From Rhypophila decipiens (lineage: Eukaryota > Ascomycota > Sordariomycetes > Sordariales > Naviculisporaceae), in assembly GCA_033297075.1 (NCBI GenBank), contig MU858080.1:62001-126000 (forward strand): DNA of 64,000 nt. The letters run 5' to 3'. Under the pieces are notes generated by a model. It was not told the origin of the DNA. It did not search any database and saw nothing but the letters and a program-made list of their open reading frames with translations. A program made the translations under genes and the position numbers. How positions within the stretch are numbered: the stretch's first letter is position 1; the number at the start of each line of letters is the position of its first letter. Positions 9,962 to 22,488 of the stretch are shown in pieces.

Positions 9962-11548
9962 TCAAAGCTGCAGCCCACAGTTAACATGAACCACCTTCTC
10001 CTCAAGGTACGCCTCCAGGCTGCTCTGACCAAGCTCCCGACCGAGACCACTCTGCTTGAATCCACCAAACGGAAGCTTCCAGTCAAAGTTATTGCTCTCG
10101 TTAACCCAGATGATGCCCGCCTGCAGTCTCGCTGCCGTGCGGTGCGCAACCTTGATGTTCTCGGTAAAGATCATAGCAGCCAGCCCATAAGTCGAGTTAT
10201 TCGCCAAGGCCGATGCTTCCTCCTCCGTTTTGAACGTGGTGACCGCCGGCGCGGGACCAAACACCTCCTCCTGGAAGATCTTCATATCACTCGTCCGTCA
10301 CCCCAGAGAAGACGGTAGGCTGGATAAAGTACCCCTTATTGCTGTTGCCAGTTTCTCTCAAAGGACCACCACCAGTAACCAGCTTAGCCCCCAATTGTTT
10401 GGCATCCTCGATGTAGCCCAGCACCTTGTCAAACTGCATCTTGGACGTCTGCGGGCCCTGCGTGGTATCCGCATCAAACGGCTTTCCAACCTTGGTCGCC
10501 TTGGCAACGGCTGCAAAGATGGCCAAGAACTTCTCCTCGGCCCCCTCCTGCACCAGAATCCGCGAATTGGCACTGCATATCTGGCCCGCGTTGCCAAACC
10601 CGCCCACGGCAGCCCACTTGGCCGCTTGCTCCAGATCCGCGTCATCGAAGATGATACATGCCGATTTCCCGCCCGCTTCGATGGTCGTCTTCTTCATATT
10701 GACCGCCGCAGCTTGGATGACACGGCGACCAGTAGCCGTTGAGCCCGTAAAGGCGATCTTGTCGATCCCGAGGTGGGTGGTCAGCATCTCACCCGTTGTT
10801 TTGCCGTATCCGTTCAGAACCTGCACCACACCCGGCGGATATCCGGCTTCTTTGAACAGCTTAGCGAGATACAAGGAGGAAAGGGGCGAGTACTCGGATG
10901 GCTTGAGGATGATGCAATTCCCGGTTGCCAAAGCCGGTCCCAGCTTCCACCCCGAGTTGGTAAGCGGGTAATTCCAGGGCGAGATGGCCGCGCATACCCC
11001 GACCGGCTGTTTGAGCGTGTAGGCGAACTTGTCTTTGTTTACCGGTATGGTCTGGCCGTGGATCTTGTCGGCCCATCCGGCAAAGTATCGCAGTGTTCCC
11101 ACTAGATGGGCGCCTTCCATCTGTCGAGACGAGGCATAGGGTTTGCCCACGTCCATGGACTGGATCGCGAACAGCTCGTCTAGGTGTTGCTCCATGAGGT
11201 CGGCTGCTTTGTGGAGAAGCTTGCTTCGACCTTCGCCTGGTAGGTCTCGCCATGGTGGGTTGTTAAAGGCCGCGCGGGCGGCTTGGACAGCGGCGTCGAC
11301 ATCTGACGCTGCGGCGATTTCGACGGAGCAAATTGGCTGCTCGGTTCTGGTGTCATGGTCAGCCACTGAGATGGGACCGTTTCTTGATGAGTTAAAGAGA
11401 GGGACAAAGAAGCTGCTTACGCTGGGTCGATGCTCTCCAGTTTCTCTTCTGAATTGCCCTTGACGAACTCGTTGTTGATGAACAAGCCCGTCGGCAAGGT
11501 GATTTCCTTGCCATTGGGAACTTGCAATTTCACCGACAGGTTGGACAT
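9962..11548 (-). pseudogene. Aldehyde dehydrogenase, frameshifted near the C-terminus
   Basis: NAD(P)+-dependent ALDH superfamily enzyme that oxidises aldehydes to acids. Exon 1 is 11548-11421 (MSNLSVKLQVPNG), intron 11347-11420 (gtaagc...accag), and exon 2 runs from 11346. The frame carries the Rossmann motif FTGSTATGR (242-250), catalytic Glu266 in EAGGK and Cys300 in GQICSANSR, and reaches GVTDE at residue 395. Four extra bases (tgat, minus strand, 10289-10286) then create an immediate TGA. In another frame MKIFQEEVFGPA and the rest of the domain, including FGGFKQSGLGRE, continue for 107 codons to 9962. Without the insertion the protein would be 502 aa, normal for the family. No GT-AG intron of workable length explains the break. 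As written, translation loses the last fifth of the enzyme, so this is a recent pseudogene, a strain allele or an assembly error. Confidence 0.87.
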
Positions 11549-13575
11549 TGTTAGTACTGTCGTATTGCGAGTTTGTTCTCAAGGGGCGTGTTGGAACTTT
11601 GGGCAAGGCATGAAAGAGATCAGGGAGGTAGGTACCTGTATATAGCCCGTCTTGGGGTGAGCATTTCAGTGTGAGCTGTCCGTACCTCGTGACCGGTTCC
11701 CCCGAAGCACGGGATTGGTGATTGACCGGTGATGCAAGAGATCGGACGACTAGTACTCGTATGACACACCCCGAGTACTGCGGGCCGGCTCTGTCCGGAG
11801 GGGAAATGGTGGCGGCTGCCCTTTCATCACGTCGTCCACCACCGGAAACGGCAACCACGGCCCAACGCAAGTGCCTTCTCGGGAGCACACACTGCCACTC
11901 ACCGACCACCTCACCGTCCATGATCCACAACAGCCAGCCGAGTTCCGTCTTACTCATCGGGATGCTGAATATAAGCGCATATGATGAAATGGATCTGTAA
12001 CCGGGCCAATAAATGGGGGAGAAATTCCAAAATATCGGCATGATGAAGGAATGTTGAAAAGACTTCGCTCCCAAGTCCAAAATGACAATTATGACCGCAA
12101 CTGAAATGTTCCTGTCCAGCATACCAGGTTCGGTATCGGCAAAGATGCGCAAGCATGCTGGTATGCGCAGCGTATCTTGGAACTTGCGCCCCCATCTGAC
12201 GATTGTTTGTTTCCCTTTGAGAGACAACTAAGATCTGGATGACTCCGAGGGTGAAATCTTATGAGTGCGTCGCCGATTTCCATTTCCGCATTCCATGGCT
12301 TCGGCGGCTTGAATGAGGTTAGGTAGGAGTCGGGAGGTGATATCGATTGGCCTTGTAAGAAAGGAGGTTGATTCGATGTTTGGCAAGTTGGACGTTGCTT
12401 TGGTCTGACCGCTTGCTAGAAGGATTCTTCGATAACACAAAAGAGGCAAAGTACGGGTATGAAGTAATGATGTGATTGCACGTATGACGGAGGGAAGTGT
12501 GAGTTGACCAAAGAAGCCTTTGCAAGGGAGGGTAGTATCATGGCACCGAGCTATTGGAGCTGCGAATGGAAATACCGTAATCTGATTGGGTTCAGTAGGG
12601 CTTCATGTCGTCCAAATAGCGTTAGAAAAGAAACGACCATGCTGGCTGTCGGTCTTAATCACCTCCATCATCAGGGAACTAATTCTCTATGATTCATTGA
12701 ACGAGTCGGTGGGATCAGAGTGAGTTGTAACGCTCTGAGCGCTTTACTGGGTTCTAGGTGTCATCAAGTAACTTGATAAATTTTCGCAAGTGCGGTTAAG
12801 CTTCTGGATAAGCCGAACTGCTCCCAGGTCTAGAGCGGAGACTTTTGTGGAGGGTTGGCTCGGTTTGCTGGAAGGCCGAAGCCTTGCGGAGAGATCGGGC
12901 AAGCTATATGACCGGAAGCGCACCAAGATAACTTAAATTCATCTAGAAGGCGTGATGGGTAAATAAGACCCGTAGGTTAGGTACATACGGGCGTAAACTA
13001 GATTTGTACAACGAGTTTCGGGCAAATTAGTCTTTGCCAGGTACATGAGCGGGTTTTTTGTTTTCTTTTTGCTCGCAACCGCTGCATATAAAACATGGAA
13101 ATTGGCCCAGCCATATGCATTGTCATTCGGGTGTGGCACAGTCTGTCGCGAGATGTGGAGTACCTCCATCGCCGTCTCAGGCCCCCTTTTGTTTGTTTAC
13201 TTTGATTGACGTTAAGGATATCTTGAGGCTACGAGGAAGATTCTATGACGAAGCACTTCAAGGAATCTGCCATGTACAACTACTGCGTGTCCTGGGTAAT
13301 GTGGTGTATTCATCACTTCCATAGCCATAAGCAGCCAGAGGCGTCGACGTGCTGGGGCAATGTGGTCTGATACTGTTGTCATTTGCCGCGGGAAGTAGGA
13401 ATACCCTCGGGAATTGAAGCTTATGAGGCTTGAAGGTTATATATCTCCAGTCCTCTCCTCAACCAGATTCCAGCTTTTTCTCTCTCAGCAATGAAAACAT
13501 TTTCTTTGCAACCTCCCTGTTCCATCTTCATACTTGCCAATACTTGTTCATGAAGAATCTTGTCAAAACACTCGC
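11549..13575. other. Spacer containing a decayed gene copy
   Basis: Upstream of the ALDH pseudogene and of the membrane-protein gene at 13576. The only coding trace is the degenerate inverted copy at about 12040-12410, listed separately. The rest shows no gene. Confidence 0.5.
12040..12410 (-). pseudogene. Degenerate inverted copy of the 13576-14232 membrane-protein gene
   Basis: Read on the minus strand in one frame, this stretch gives QTKATSNLPNIESTS, an in-frame TAG (12230-12228), then RWGRKFQDTLRIP, LRIFADTEPGML and a hydrophobic ISVAVIIVIL. The intact gene on the other strand has QTEATKSSLSNMESTS, RWRRSLQASFRTP, LRVLPSTEPGIL and a hydrophobic segment in the same order. The first membrane helix is not preserved and no good start is visible. 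This is best read as an inverted duplicate that has decayed; boundaries are approximate. Confidence 0.62.
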
Positions 13576-14232
13576 ATGACAACCCAAACCGAAGCCACCA
13601 AATCAAGTCTATCCAACATGGAATCAACTTCCCAAACAAGTTCAACCAAGATCACTCACCCGGCAACAACCAAGGAGAAATCCGTGCAAGAAGAGCAATT
13701 TGAATCCGGTCCTCCCGATCCGTCATCAATCTGGCTCGAAGCGATGTACATCCTCATATGGATAACGATCATACTAAGCATAATTGTAACCCTCCTCACA
13801 GACCGCAAATGCCGCGACAAAATAGCCCGCTGGAGACGCTCCCTCCAAGCCAGCTTCCGCACCCCCCGCTGGCTTCGAGTATTGCCTTCCACCGAGCCCG
13901 GCATCTTGCGATTCGACGTCGGGATTTTCGTGGTCATTGCTTATTTCCTTCTTTGTATCACGGTGATCGCATTCCCATTTGTATACTGCCTCCTTCACTT
14001 CATCAGGTTTAATCGACCTGAAATGCATAACACGGGCCTTCTGGTCGTAGGGTTCCTCCTTCCTGGCTGTTTTGCGTCGGTGGCGCTGGTTCACTGTGTT
14101 TTGGACAACTGGGTGCTGGAGAGGGACTTGGAATATGCAGAGGAGAGGTCCGAGACGAATGATGAGGAGAAGGGGGAAGCGGGAGGACAGAAGTACACGG
14201 ATACTTCGTCTCTTCTTATGTCGGAAGTCTAA
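13576..14232 (+). CDS. Small membrane protein, unknown function
   Basis: A single-exon 218-aa protein beginning MTTQTEATKSS at the first ATG of the frame (upstream codons reach only a TTG). The first 50 residues are Ser/Thr/Glu-rich and hydrophilic. Membrane helices are likely at about 53-74, 116-141 and 152-175, and the C-terminal tail is acidic. Between helices 1 and 2 lies a basic amphipathic stretch (RWRRSLQASFRTPRWLRVLP). No known family recognised. A decayed inverted copy lies 1.2 kb upstream, which supports this being a real gene family. Orientation and localisation are not determinable. Confidence 0.68.
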   Translation: MTTQTEATKSSLSNMESTSQTSSTKITHPATTKEKSVQEEQFESGPPDPSSIWLEAMYILIWITIILSIIVTLLTDRKCRDKIARWRRSLQASFRTPRWLRVLPSTEPGILRFDVGIFVVIAYFLLCITVIAFPFVYCLLHFIRFNRPEMHNTGLLVVGFLLPGCFASVALVHCVLDNWVLERDLEYAEERSETNDEEKGEAGGQKYTDTSSLLMSEV

Positions 14233-17200
14233 AGGATGCCTGCGGCCTGCCGCGTTTGTCAAGTCAACAGGGCTGGCTTGGGATGATGGGATCTATCAGC
14301 TTATTTTTTTTTGCTGCTACCCAGACCTGATTTGGGAATTAAAGACGGATATTTCGGGTTGTTGGCACTGGTTGGTTGAGTTTGTAAGATTGCCGGTGTA
14401 GGAACTTGTCCTCTGCCCGCCAACTCGGTACAGGACGTTGGGAAGTTCACGGCTGTTTGTCAGCAGTCATGGGTCCATACTTTAGGAAAATGTAAATAAA
14501 TGGTGATTACGACATAGAAAGACTCGTGGAACTTTTTTGTCCATCTTGACAACCTTTTCCGCCCATGGGTTGGGTAAGTGTGCGCCAGATCCGAGACACT
14601 CGGCCAAACCTGCAGTCATTGCCCCCCAAAAGTCAGATCATCGACGACATTGCCGGTGCTTATGTGGAGAAGGGATTAGGCAGCTCGACCAAGTATATCC
14701 TCTTTTCGTCCCCTACCTAAGATTAAGGTGTGCGTTGTTTATAATTAGAAGAACTTTCCCCTCGTGCATGTTTGGGTGGACATTCGGGTGTTGAGGCGAC
14801 TCTGTTGGTCGGCGCCTATTTCAAGAACCAACGCTATGTTAACTAAACCGGAATAACTGGGGAGAGGCCAGACGTCAAGAAAGTATTCTGGTCATCGAAA
14901 AGCCGAGCAACACGTACCTCCATACCGTTCCGTATTCTTGTTTTTAATTCCGGGAGGACTTGCCTAGATGGGACGATGAGATAAGAGCCAAGCATGATGT
15001 TCCTCTGTGATCCTGACTCCGGAACTGAGGGCCAGTAAAGAATACCTGACTAGAAATTAGAGACAAATCGATTCGACCTTGGATTTCGATCCATGGGAAC
15101 CGCCCAAAAGGTTCTTGCTTTTCTCCCCTCTTTTGCCGTTTTCGGGAGGTACGTACTGCTCGTTGTGGTAATTCCGAGCGTGAGGGCGTGATTTGCCAAT
15201 GAAGTCGTGGCCCCGTCAGGTCAGCACTTAACCCGGGCGGGCCAGTCAAGAACTCTCCCGTTCACCGCTGATTGGTTGGCAAATCAGACACGAATATCTC
15301 ATCTCCCCTAACCCACGACAATTAGGAAGGCGGGCGTAGCGCGAGACATGTAGGCGGATACGGATACTGTAACAGTACCGGTAAGGTACTTTACAGCAGC
15401 CGCCTGAGCCCCCAAACGCATCCACGGAATATCCGTTGATGACAGGGCACGGATATATTGAGTGAGGAGGCAGGTCACTTTGTACCTATAATCCGTACGG
15501 AACATGACTTGCACACTTCCGGGTGCTGCAGGCGGAGGTACAGCCCGACAGTACCTCACTCAAGAAGCTGCAGTGCAGAAAGATTGGACAGGTAGGTGAT
15601 GGCTGACGGTATGGATGTAGGTTGCCTATTGCGTTGCTTCTGGCCCGTGAATTGATGTTTTCGTTGGCGTGAAAAAGAAAATAATTAATATATATCATGC
15701 AACCAAGTGCCGCAGTACTTTCCTTGTCTGTAGCGTATGTAGCATCGGTGTGTTTCTGACCTTATGAGAAAGGTTGACTGATCTGCTTGACAATAATTGA
15801 CGTGCAGCCGTTCTGATCCCGGCAGATACGCTGTCAACGAATTCTTGTCCGGTCTGAACTTGCTGGTTCAGATAAGCAAAAGAGGAATCCATGATAGGCA
15901 TGGCCGCTTAGGATTTGCGGAGATGCTTTCGTTGACTGCACGATGCAAAGGTTGTCCGATCCACAATTGCTTATCTCGAGTCGCCCTTCCTCTCTGCATC
16001 CTTACGAAGGCTAGGGATAACCGTATGTCAAACTTCACTGTGTGTGTGCAGACTGCAGAGTTCCCGTACGGGAAAAAAAAGGATTTGACTTTGACAGACC
16101 CGAACGGCACATGGTAGAGAAGGGAAGAGAAAACGTGACGGGGGTGGAGGTGAGGCTGAATGAGCGGTTCCCGAGACGAACCGAGAGAAAGTGGCCGACC
16201 GATCGGCCACTCTCTTCCGTCGGCTGCGCAACTAGTGTTGTTCGGGGGCTCAAGACAGAGCAACTTCTCTTCGTCCCCACCACCCCTCAAGAAAAACAAG
16301 CCTGTTTCGCCTCCTTGATCAACCCTCGTTTCACCATCTGTTTTGTTTTCCCATTCGTTTGGGAACTCGATCGTTCTTGAGGGGTGAATGTCCAGTGTTC
16401 TGGAAGCGGGAGCCAATCCCTGATAAGAACGTGGGACAGTCAAACCCAATCAACCGACGAATCGAATGGGCTGACTTACTAAAGTTGTAATGTATCCATA
16501 AAGTTCACATTTGCCTCTCACCTGTGCCTCACTCCTTTTCTGTCTTTTTGCGTCATTTGGGTTTTTGTAATCTTTTCTCCCCCTCGCTCGCCAGTCTCGA
16601 TTGGTACCGGCAGTATAAGCTGTTGTCCACATGACCCGCCCCGTTTTGACCTGTTTACTTTGGCGTCTGTTGAGCGAGGAGTGACTAGCAGTCATATAGA
16701 ATGGACCCAAAATAGAGAAAGAGAACTCTAAGTGATAGAAACTTTGATGATGAGCTTTTCTCGCTGCCCACGAAGCCACATTGGGACTACTGACTGAAGC
16801 GGGCCGCCAGACGCTTCCGGGGGCTGTGGGCTGCGGCCTGCCATTTCTTATCATAATCAGAGTCGCGGGGAAGTACATGGCGGTGACGCTTAGATCTTGC
16901 CCAAAACTTAGTTCAACATGCAGAGGTCAGTACACGTGTAAAGTGTGGACATGCTCCTGAGGATCCGCTTCATACTCTATATTTAAAGGTCTAACACCTC
17001 TCATCCAACTTTGGTCCTGGATGGTCGATGGTATACGGATATGCGAGCCGTCCCATAGGTACCGACATTTGGTGCAACTATTTCTCCTTCTCATAAGTCG
17101 GCTCGGTTGGGTGTACCGTACTGGATGGCTGACATTTTGACTTGGCATCTTCGTTTCCGTTTTGATGATAGATAGGCGGACGATTGTGTGTCGAGTTCCA

Positions 17201-19365
17201 GGGGCAAGGCAAAATATTACCCCAGGTGAGCCCAAACAGGTAACCCATGCCCTTGATAAAACTACATCCAGGGGGTGTAGCGTTTTGAAGGGCTAGAAAC
17301 GGATGCTAATGAAAATGGAGATGGAGGGGAGGAGCAAGGGCGGGGAGTGTGGCCATTGAGCTCCGAGCCTCCTGCAGCAGTTCCTAACTTATTAGACACG
17401 CATAGAATGGTAGTGTATGTACGGATCCGTACTACCTACCAGGAGGTGTGTACCATATATCTTGTATAAATGAACTGCATGGGGAAGAACATGGACCTGT
17501 GTGAGGGTGTGAGACGAACCGGATAATTTACGCTAGGTACGGCACGAGAAAATGCCAAAAATTCCCCTTTATATTGAGACATTATTATCTCTGGCCCGGA
17601 ATCTAGCTCGTTTGAGAAGTACGGTCGAGTGAAACCATTGCTGCTTTGCCGCAGTGGTTTGCGGGACGTTGTAGATTGGAGCGTAGCCTAGATATCATCA
17701 CTCTGTAAATCCATTATGCAGCAGGTTGCAGGACGGCCCCGATCCATGAGATGACGTGGGAGGAAATGAGTAATGTCGAGCTTCGTTTGGATTCTTGACC
17801 GCCGTGTGCCAGACGAATATGGCTACAAATGGGCGAGGTCCGTATCCGTACTTGGTTGTTTGTTTCGAAAGTGCAGCAAAGATCGGACAACAGTACGTAC
17901 GATACCACAGGCAGCAAACGGTCGACTTCTGTGGGCAAATCGCCGCAAATATCCGTAGTTGGGCTGGTGATCCGAGTGGGTGTGGTGGTCAGATTGAAAG
18001 CATCTCGGACAGGGGTCAAGATGAGGAGCACAATAACGATTTAAAAGGCAGAAATCACACTCTGGCCCGCGGACTTCTTGCTAGCCGACCTGTCGCCGTC
18101 TCTGGAGGGGCAAAGAGAAAGAGACGTGCAGGATGGGTAGGTAATACGTTGGCTGGCAAATGGAAAAGGTGAGATAAAAGGAGGTTGCCTTGGTGAGCCG
18201 TAACGAGTGATGAGTACATACTCACACGAGTTGCACAGTGCATCTCTTCAGAATTGGAAAGAAGCAACCAATGATGACGGGGCCGGCCGATGGCACATTG
18301 GATGATGTGGCCAGCCGACACCGACCCGTCCTTGGTGCGCACGATGCCCCGTGTGACCCGTGATGGATTATACACCTTCTGCGCGGTTTCCAGAACGGCT
18401 AAGAGACATGGGTGCAGAAGCACTGTCATCGGGCCCCCAAACAGGGACCCGCTTCGGTGCAGGTGCTTTTAGCTTCCCTGCTCCCCTCGTTGCCTTCCAG
18501 CCCACCATGCCACCTCTCTTGACTTTTGGGCCAATTGAACAACTCAAACAAAGTGAACCCTGACGCGGACCCACAGGTACTTCACAGCCGGTGACCCACT
18601 TGGGATCCGCTCCACCAGCGGTACGTTGTCCCACACCCTTGTCCCTGCAATGTCGAGCTCAGAAGTTTGAGTGACTTGGCAGCGTGCATGGGCTTGAGTG
18701 GCGTTTCGCGCATGTACCTTTTTCTTTCTCTTTTTTTTCTCGCTTCTTACTTGAGAAAGTGACCTCCCGATCCGCCCAGCCCGCAGGCCCACCAAGAAAC
18801 ATCCCGGGCGAGGCACACGGTCGGTCTCGCAAAGTGGGTGTGCAGCTGTGGTACCGTGCCGTACCCTGCACTACTCAAGGACAGTACTCAACGCTACCCA
18901 GCTCTCGCTGCACAGACAGTTTACAGAACTCATCCACACCCGCCCATTTCCATTTCTGCTCCGGTCATTCTGCTTTTCCCCCTTCTTCCTTCCTTGACAC
19001 GATTGCACTAGGGCATCGTCTCTCATTCCAGACAACACCGCGCACCACCGTTCTGGATCACCGCATCGCCGGTACTGCTCATATTCAGTTTCCAACTATT
19101 TTTGTTCCATTACCATTGTCTTGTTCATTGAATCCTTTATTCTTTTTCACGCTCTTGGCGCGCGCGCCCCGGTCGAACGATCACCACCAGCCCAAACCGT
19201 CATAACTCATCTCGACACTCTACCCGACCGCGTTTGAACGCGCGCCAAGTTTCTATCGCTGTCGCTTGTCGTGTGCAGCCAGATCCACCTTGTGCGATTG
19301 TCCAACTCGAAAAAGCAAGAACGAACAGGGCGAGAGAAGGCCGGCAATTCGTCTGAAGAGACAAG
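14233..19365. other. Long spacer upstream of rco-1
   Basis: About 5 kb with no supportable gene. Longer open frames (15868-16449 minus, 16450-16878 minus, 17714-18031 minus) lack domain signatures. The last ~650 bases before rco-1 are CT-rich and probably form its promoter and leader. I see no ATG in the final ~150 bases, so no uORF close to the start. Long upstream regions are common for fungal regulatory genes. Confidence 0.5.
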
Positions 19366-21473
19366 ATGTCGATTTATCAGGGCCACCGCGGCATGCCGGG
19401 CCCGCCCCCGGGGAATAACGGGAGCGGTCGTCTGGCTGAACTCCTTGACCAGATCAGGATCGAGTTTGACACGCAAGCTCGCACATATGGGGACTATGAG
19501 CATCAGCGTAAGTTGTTGGTTTTATTGGTTTATTTATATTCGGGGCTGTGGGCCCACACTCCTGACAGACCGCTGAGCGTTGCACAAGAGACTGACGTTT
19601 TGTGATGTGGTTTAGTTCAAACGCACACGCAGGAGATGCAGCTCATAAGGGAGCGCGTTTATCAGATGGAGCGAACTCACCTCGATTTGAAGGCAAAGTA
19701 AGTCCAAGCTCCTCCAGCTGACGGCCTTGACGCAACTGGGAGTTGCTGGAATGCTAACATGCGGGTTGAAACAGGTACGAGGAAGAGATCTCTATTCTTC
19801 GTCGCCAGTTGGAGTCTCGTGGAGGACCCCCGGGAAACATGAACCCGCCATCTCAGCATGGCGGCCCGGCGCAACAGCCTCCCTCCATCGGCATAGGAAC
19901 CGGTGCGTTTGCTGCCATCATGGCTGGCCAAGGCGGACAGGCTGGTCTCGCGCCTCCTCCTCCTCAGCAGGAGCAACAGCTTCCTCAGATGCCCCCTGCG
20001 CCCCCGGGACTTCAGGGTCCCCATGGTCCGCCTCCTCCGCCTCCTCCCCCACCCCAGTCTCAGCAGCCCCCGTTCCAGCAGCAGTACCCGGGAGGGCCCA
20101 CGCCGGGCGGTTTCCCTTCTCAGCCTCCTCCCCCGGGCACCGCCAGTCCCGGGCCCGGGAGTAAGTCTGCCATCCGGAGGCCCCCACCCGGAGGACCTGC
20201 TACCCCACAGATAAATACCCCAATCCCATATAACGGACCTACACAGTCCCCCAATGTTCCAACCCATCCCACGCCTGACCACACTAGGAACACTAGCATG
20301 ATGGCCCCTCATCCGCCCCCTCCCCAGGCACCCGCGAACTCCAATATCCTGAGCGACCTTGACCCCGAGCGTCTCCCAAACCATACCAAAAAGATCAAGG
20401 ACGACTGGTGGGTCATCTTCAACCAGAATGTCCCCAGGGTCCTGGATGTTGATCTTGTCCACACTCTTCAGCATGAGAGCGTCGTGTGCTGCGTTCGCTT
20501 CAGCAGCGATGGCAAGTACGTGGCTACCGGTTGCAATCGGTCTGCCCAGATCTACGACGTCGAGACTGGCGAGAAGGTCTGTGTTCTCCAGGATGACTCG
20601 ATTGACATGACGGGGGATCTGTACATCCGTAGTGTGTGTTTCAGCCCTGACGGTCAATATCTCGCCACCGGTGCCGAGGACAAGATGATCAGAGTCTGGG
20701 ACATTGCCACCAGAACGATCCGCAACACGTTCAGCGGGCACGAACAAGACATTTATTCTCTGGACTTCTCACGCGATGGTCGCACCATCGCCTCGGGAAG
20801 CGGTGACAGGACCGTCAGACTTTGGGATATCGAGACTTCTCAGTTGCTTTCGACGCTCAGTATCGAAGACGGCGTTACTACTGTTGCCATCTCTCCTGAT
20901 ACCAAGTATGTCGCTGCCGGCTCACTGGACAAGAGCGTCCGCGTTTGGGATATCAGGGGCTTCCTTTTGGAGCGCCTCGAGGGTCCAGACGGGCACAAGG
21001 ATAGTGTCTATAGCGTAGCCTTCTCGCCCAATGGGCGCGATCTCGTCAGTGGCAGTCTTGACAAGACTATCAAGATGTGGGAGCTGTCCACTCCCCGCGG
21101 GCTAAACAACGCGCCCCCCAAGGGTGGGCGTTGCATCAAGACTTTTGAAGGACATAGAGTGAGTCAATACCCTGATTAACGACTAATTTTGCAGTGCTGA
21201 CGCCGAGTTTTCTTCTAGGATTTCGTCCTAAGTGTTGCTCTCACTCCTGACGCCCAGTGGGTCCTGTCTGGCTCCAAGGATCGCGGTGTGCAGTTCTGGG
21301 ATCCACGTACCGGCAGCACCCAGCTCATGCTACAGGGTCACAAGAACTCTGTCATTTCAGTTGCGCCAAGCCCTTCTATAAGCCCGAATGGAGGATACTT
21401 CGCCACCGGCTCTGGTGATATGAGGGCCCGTATCTGGTCATATACCCGTCTTCCGCCGCCACCTCATCAGTAG
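19366..21473 (+). CDS. rco-1: Tup1-type transcriptional co-repressor RCO-1
   Basis: Nuclear co-repressor that works with an Ssn6/Cyc8 (RCM-1) partner; in Neurospora it represses conidiation genes and affects light and clock responses. Four exons: 19366-19507, 19616-19697, 19775-21158 and 21219-21473, with GT-AG introns of 108, 77 and 60 nt. The product is 620 aa. The N-terminal coiled coil (Tup_N, about residues 15-90, LLDQIRIEF and [17 protein letters not shown]) mediates tetramer formation. A Pro/Gln/Gly-rich linker follows (about 95-265), then a seven-bladed WD40 propeller (about 280-615) with repeated GH...D/SGS...VRLWD signatures, ending [16 protein letters not shown]. The start at [10 protein letters not shown] is the first ATG after a leader free of nearby ATGs. 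The shape and order match fungal Tup1 proteins throughout. Confidence 0.97.
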
Positions 21474-22488
21474 AACGAAGTGGTGAAGGTAGAAGACATG
21501 GACGACGTGGTTTGGTTATATACTACCACTAAACCTACACACAAGCGTAGGCGGACCTGATGTTGTGATGGTCGATCGAGTCTGAGCAGCTTGCATCTAG
21601 TTAAGTCTGGGATCGCACGCCATAAAGGAGACCAAAAGCAACGGCCAGCCCTGGGTGACCCTGGGTAGCCCTGTTGGCGGCTAGCGGTTTGCAGCTGGTT
21701 GGGCGGGATAAGCGGGTTCACCGAGTTTCCTTTCGTTAATTTCCCCTTATCTTTCCTGCTATCCATGTTGAAGTGTTTAGTTGTTCTTCTTTCCTCTCCG
21801 TGGGCAAGTGCAAGAAAAGGCGGAGGGACAGAAAAAAAACAAACCAAGCGTTGGCCCCGGAATATCAGAGAGATAATGAGTTTCAAGTCTAGTTCAGTTC
21901 GGAACGGTGGATATTGTATTTCGGACTGGTGGATTTTGTGTTTAGCTATCTCATTTAGTTTCTACTTCAATCGAGTTTCGTAAATCTTCTCAACACCTTA
22001 TGTGCATTGAAAAGTACTGTGGAAATCACAAATCGACCCGTGTGGTAATGGATGTTAATATATCTTCATGGGTCGTTAAGTTGACGTTTACAAGCCGCTT
22101 TCCTACACTATTTCACATTAAACTGACAGGTTGGTAGCCCGTTCAAACAAGACTGCTCCCCTCGAAACTCGCAAGCAAGGCGTTTGGTCGAGGGAGTGCA
22201 GGTATTGCTTGCTTCACTAGACTTTTGAATTTTGTTTCGCTCTGACGATACTTACTCATTCCAAGGTGAGTAACGAGCTGCGGACATCTTAGATATGGTT
22301 CTGGTACTTGAAATGAATCCGTAGTTACAGCATAACGCACAGGAAGCAAGGAAACATCTACTACTGTAATATCTTGTTCACTCGTTCTTTTTGTACATGA
22401 CAAGCTACCGCGAAGTTGTAGGGTGCTGGAGTGTTAGTGGGATGCTACTCTCTATCGGCATTATGCTATAGGATTAAAGCAGAGCCCA
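21474..22488. other. Convergent spacer between rco-1 and rmp1
   Basis: 3' flanks of two converging genes. The opposite-strand frames at 21467-21886 and 22143-22403 have no recognisable domain. No gene seen. Confidence 0.5.

Noticed and set aside
10287..12227. A 646-codon minus-strand frame as one long protein
   Set aside because: The ALDH starts at 11548 and has an intron at 11347-11420. The upstream part is intron, spacer and the decayed membrane-protein copy read in the same frame by chance.
15868..16449. 193-codon minus-strand frame upstream of rco-1
   Set aside because: No recognisable motif or biased composition; short competing frames occur on both strands of the same interval.
18684..19205. 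173-codon plus-strand frame just before rco-1
   Set aside because: Lies in the CT-rich promoter/leader and reads as Pro/Ser/Phe low-complexity sequence; better explained as untranslated.
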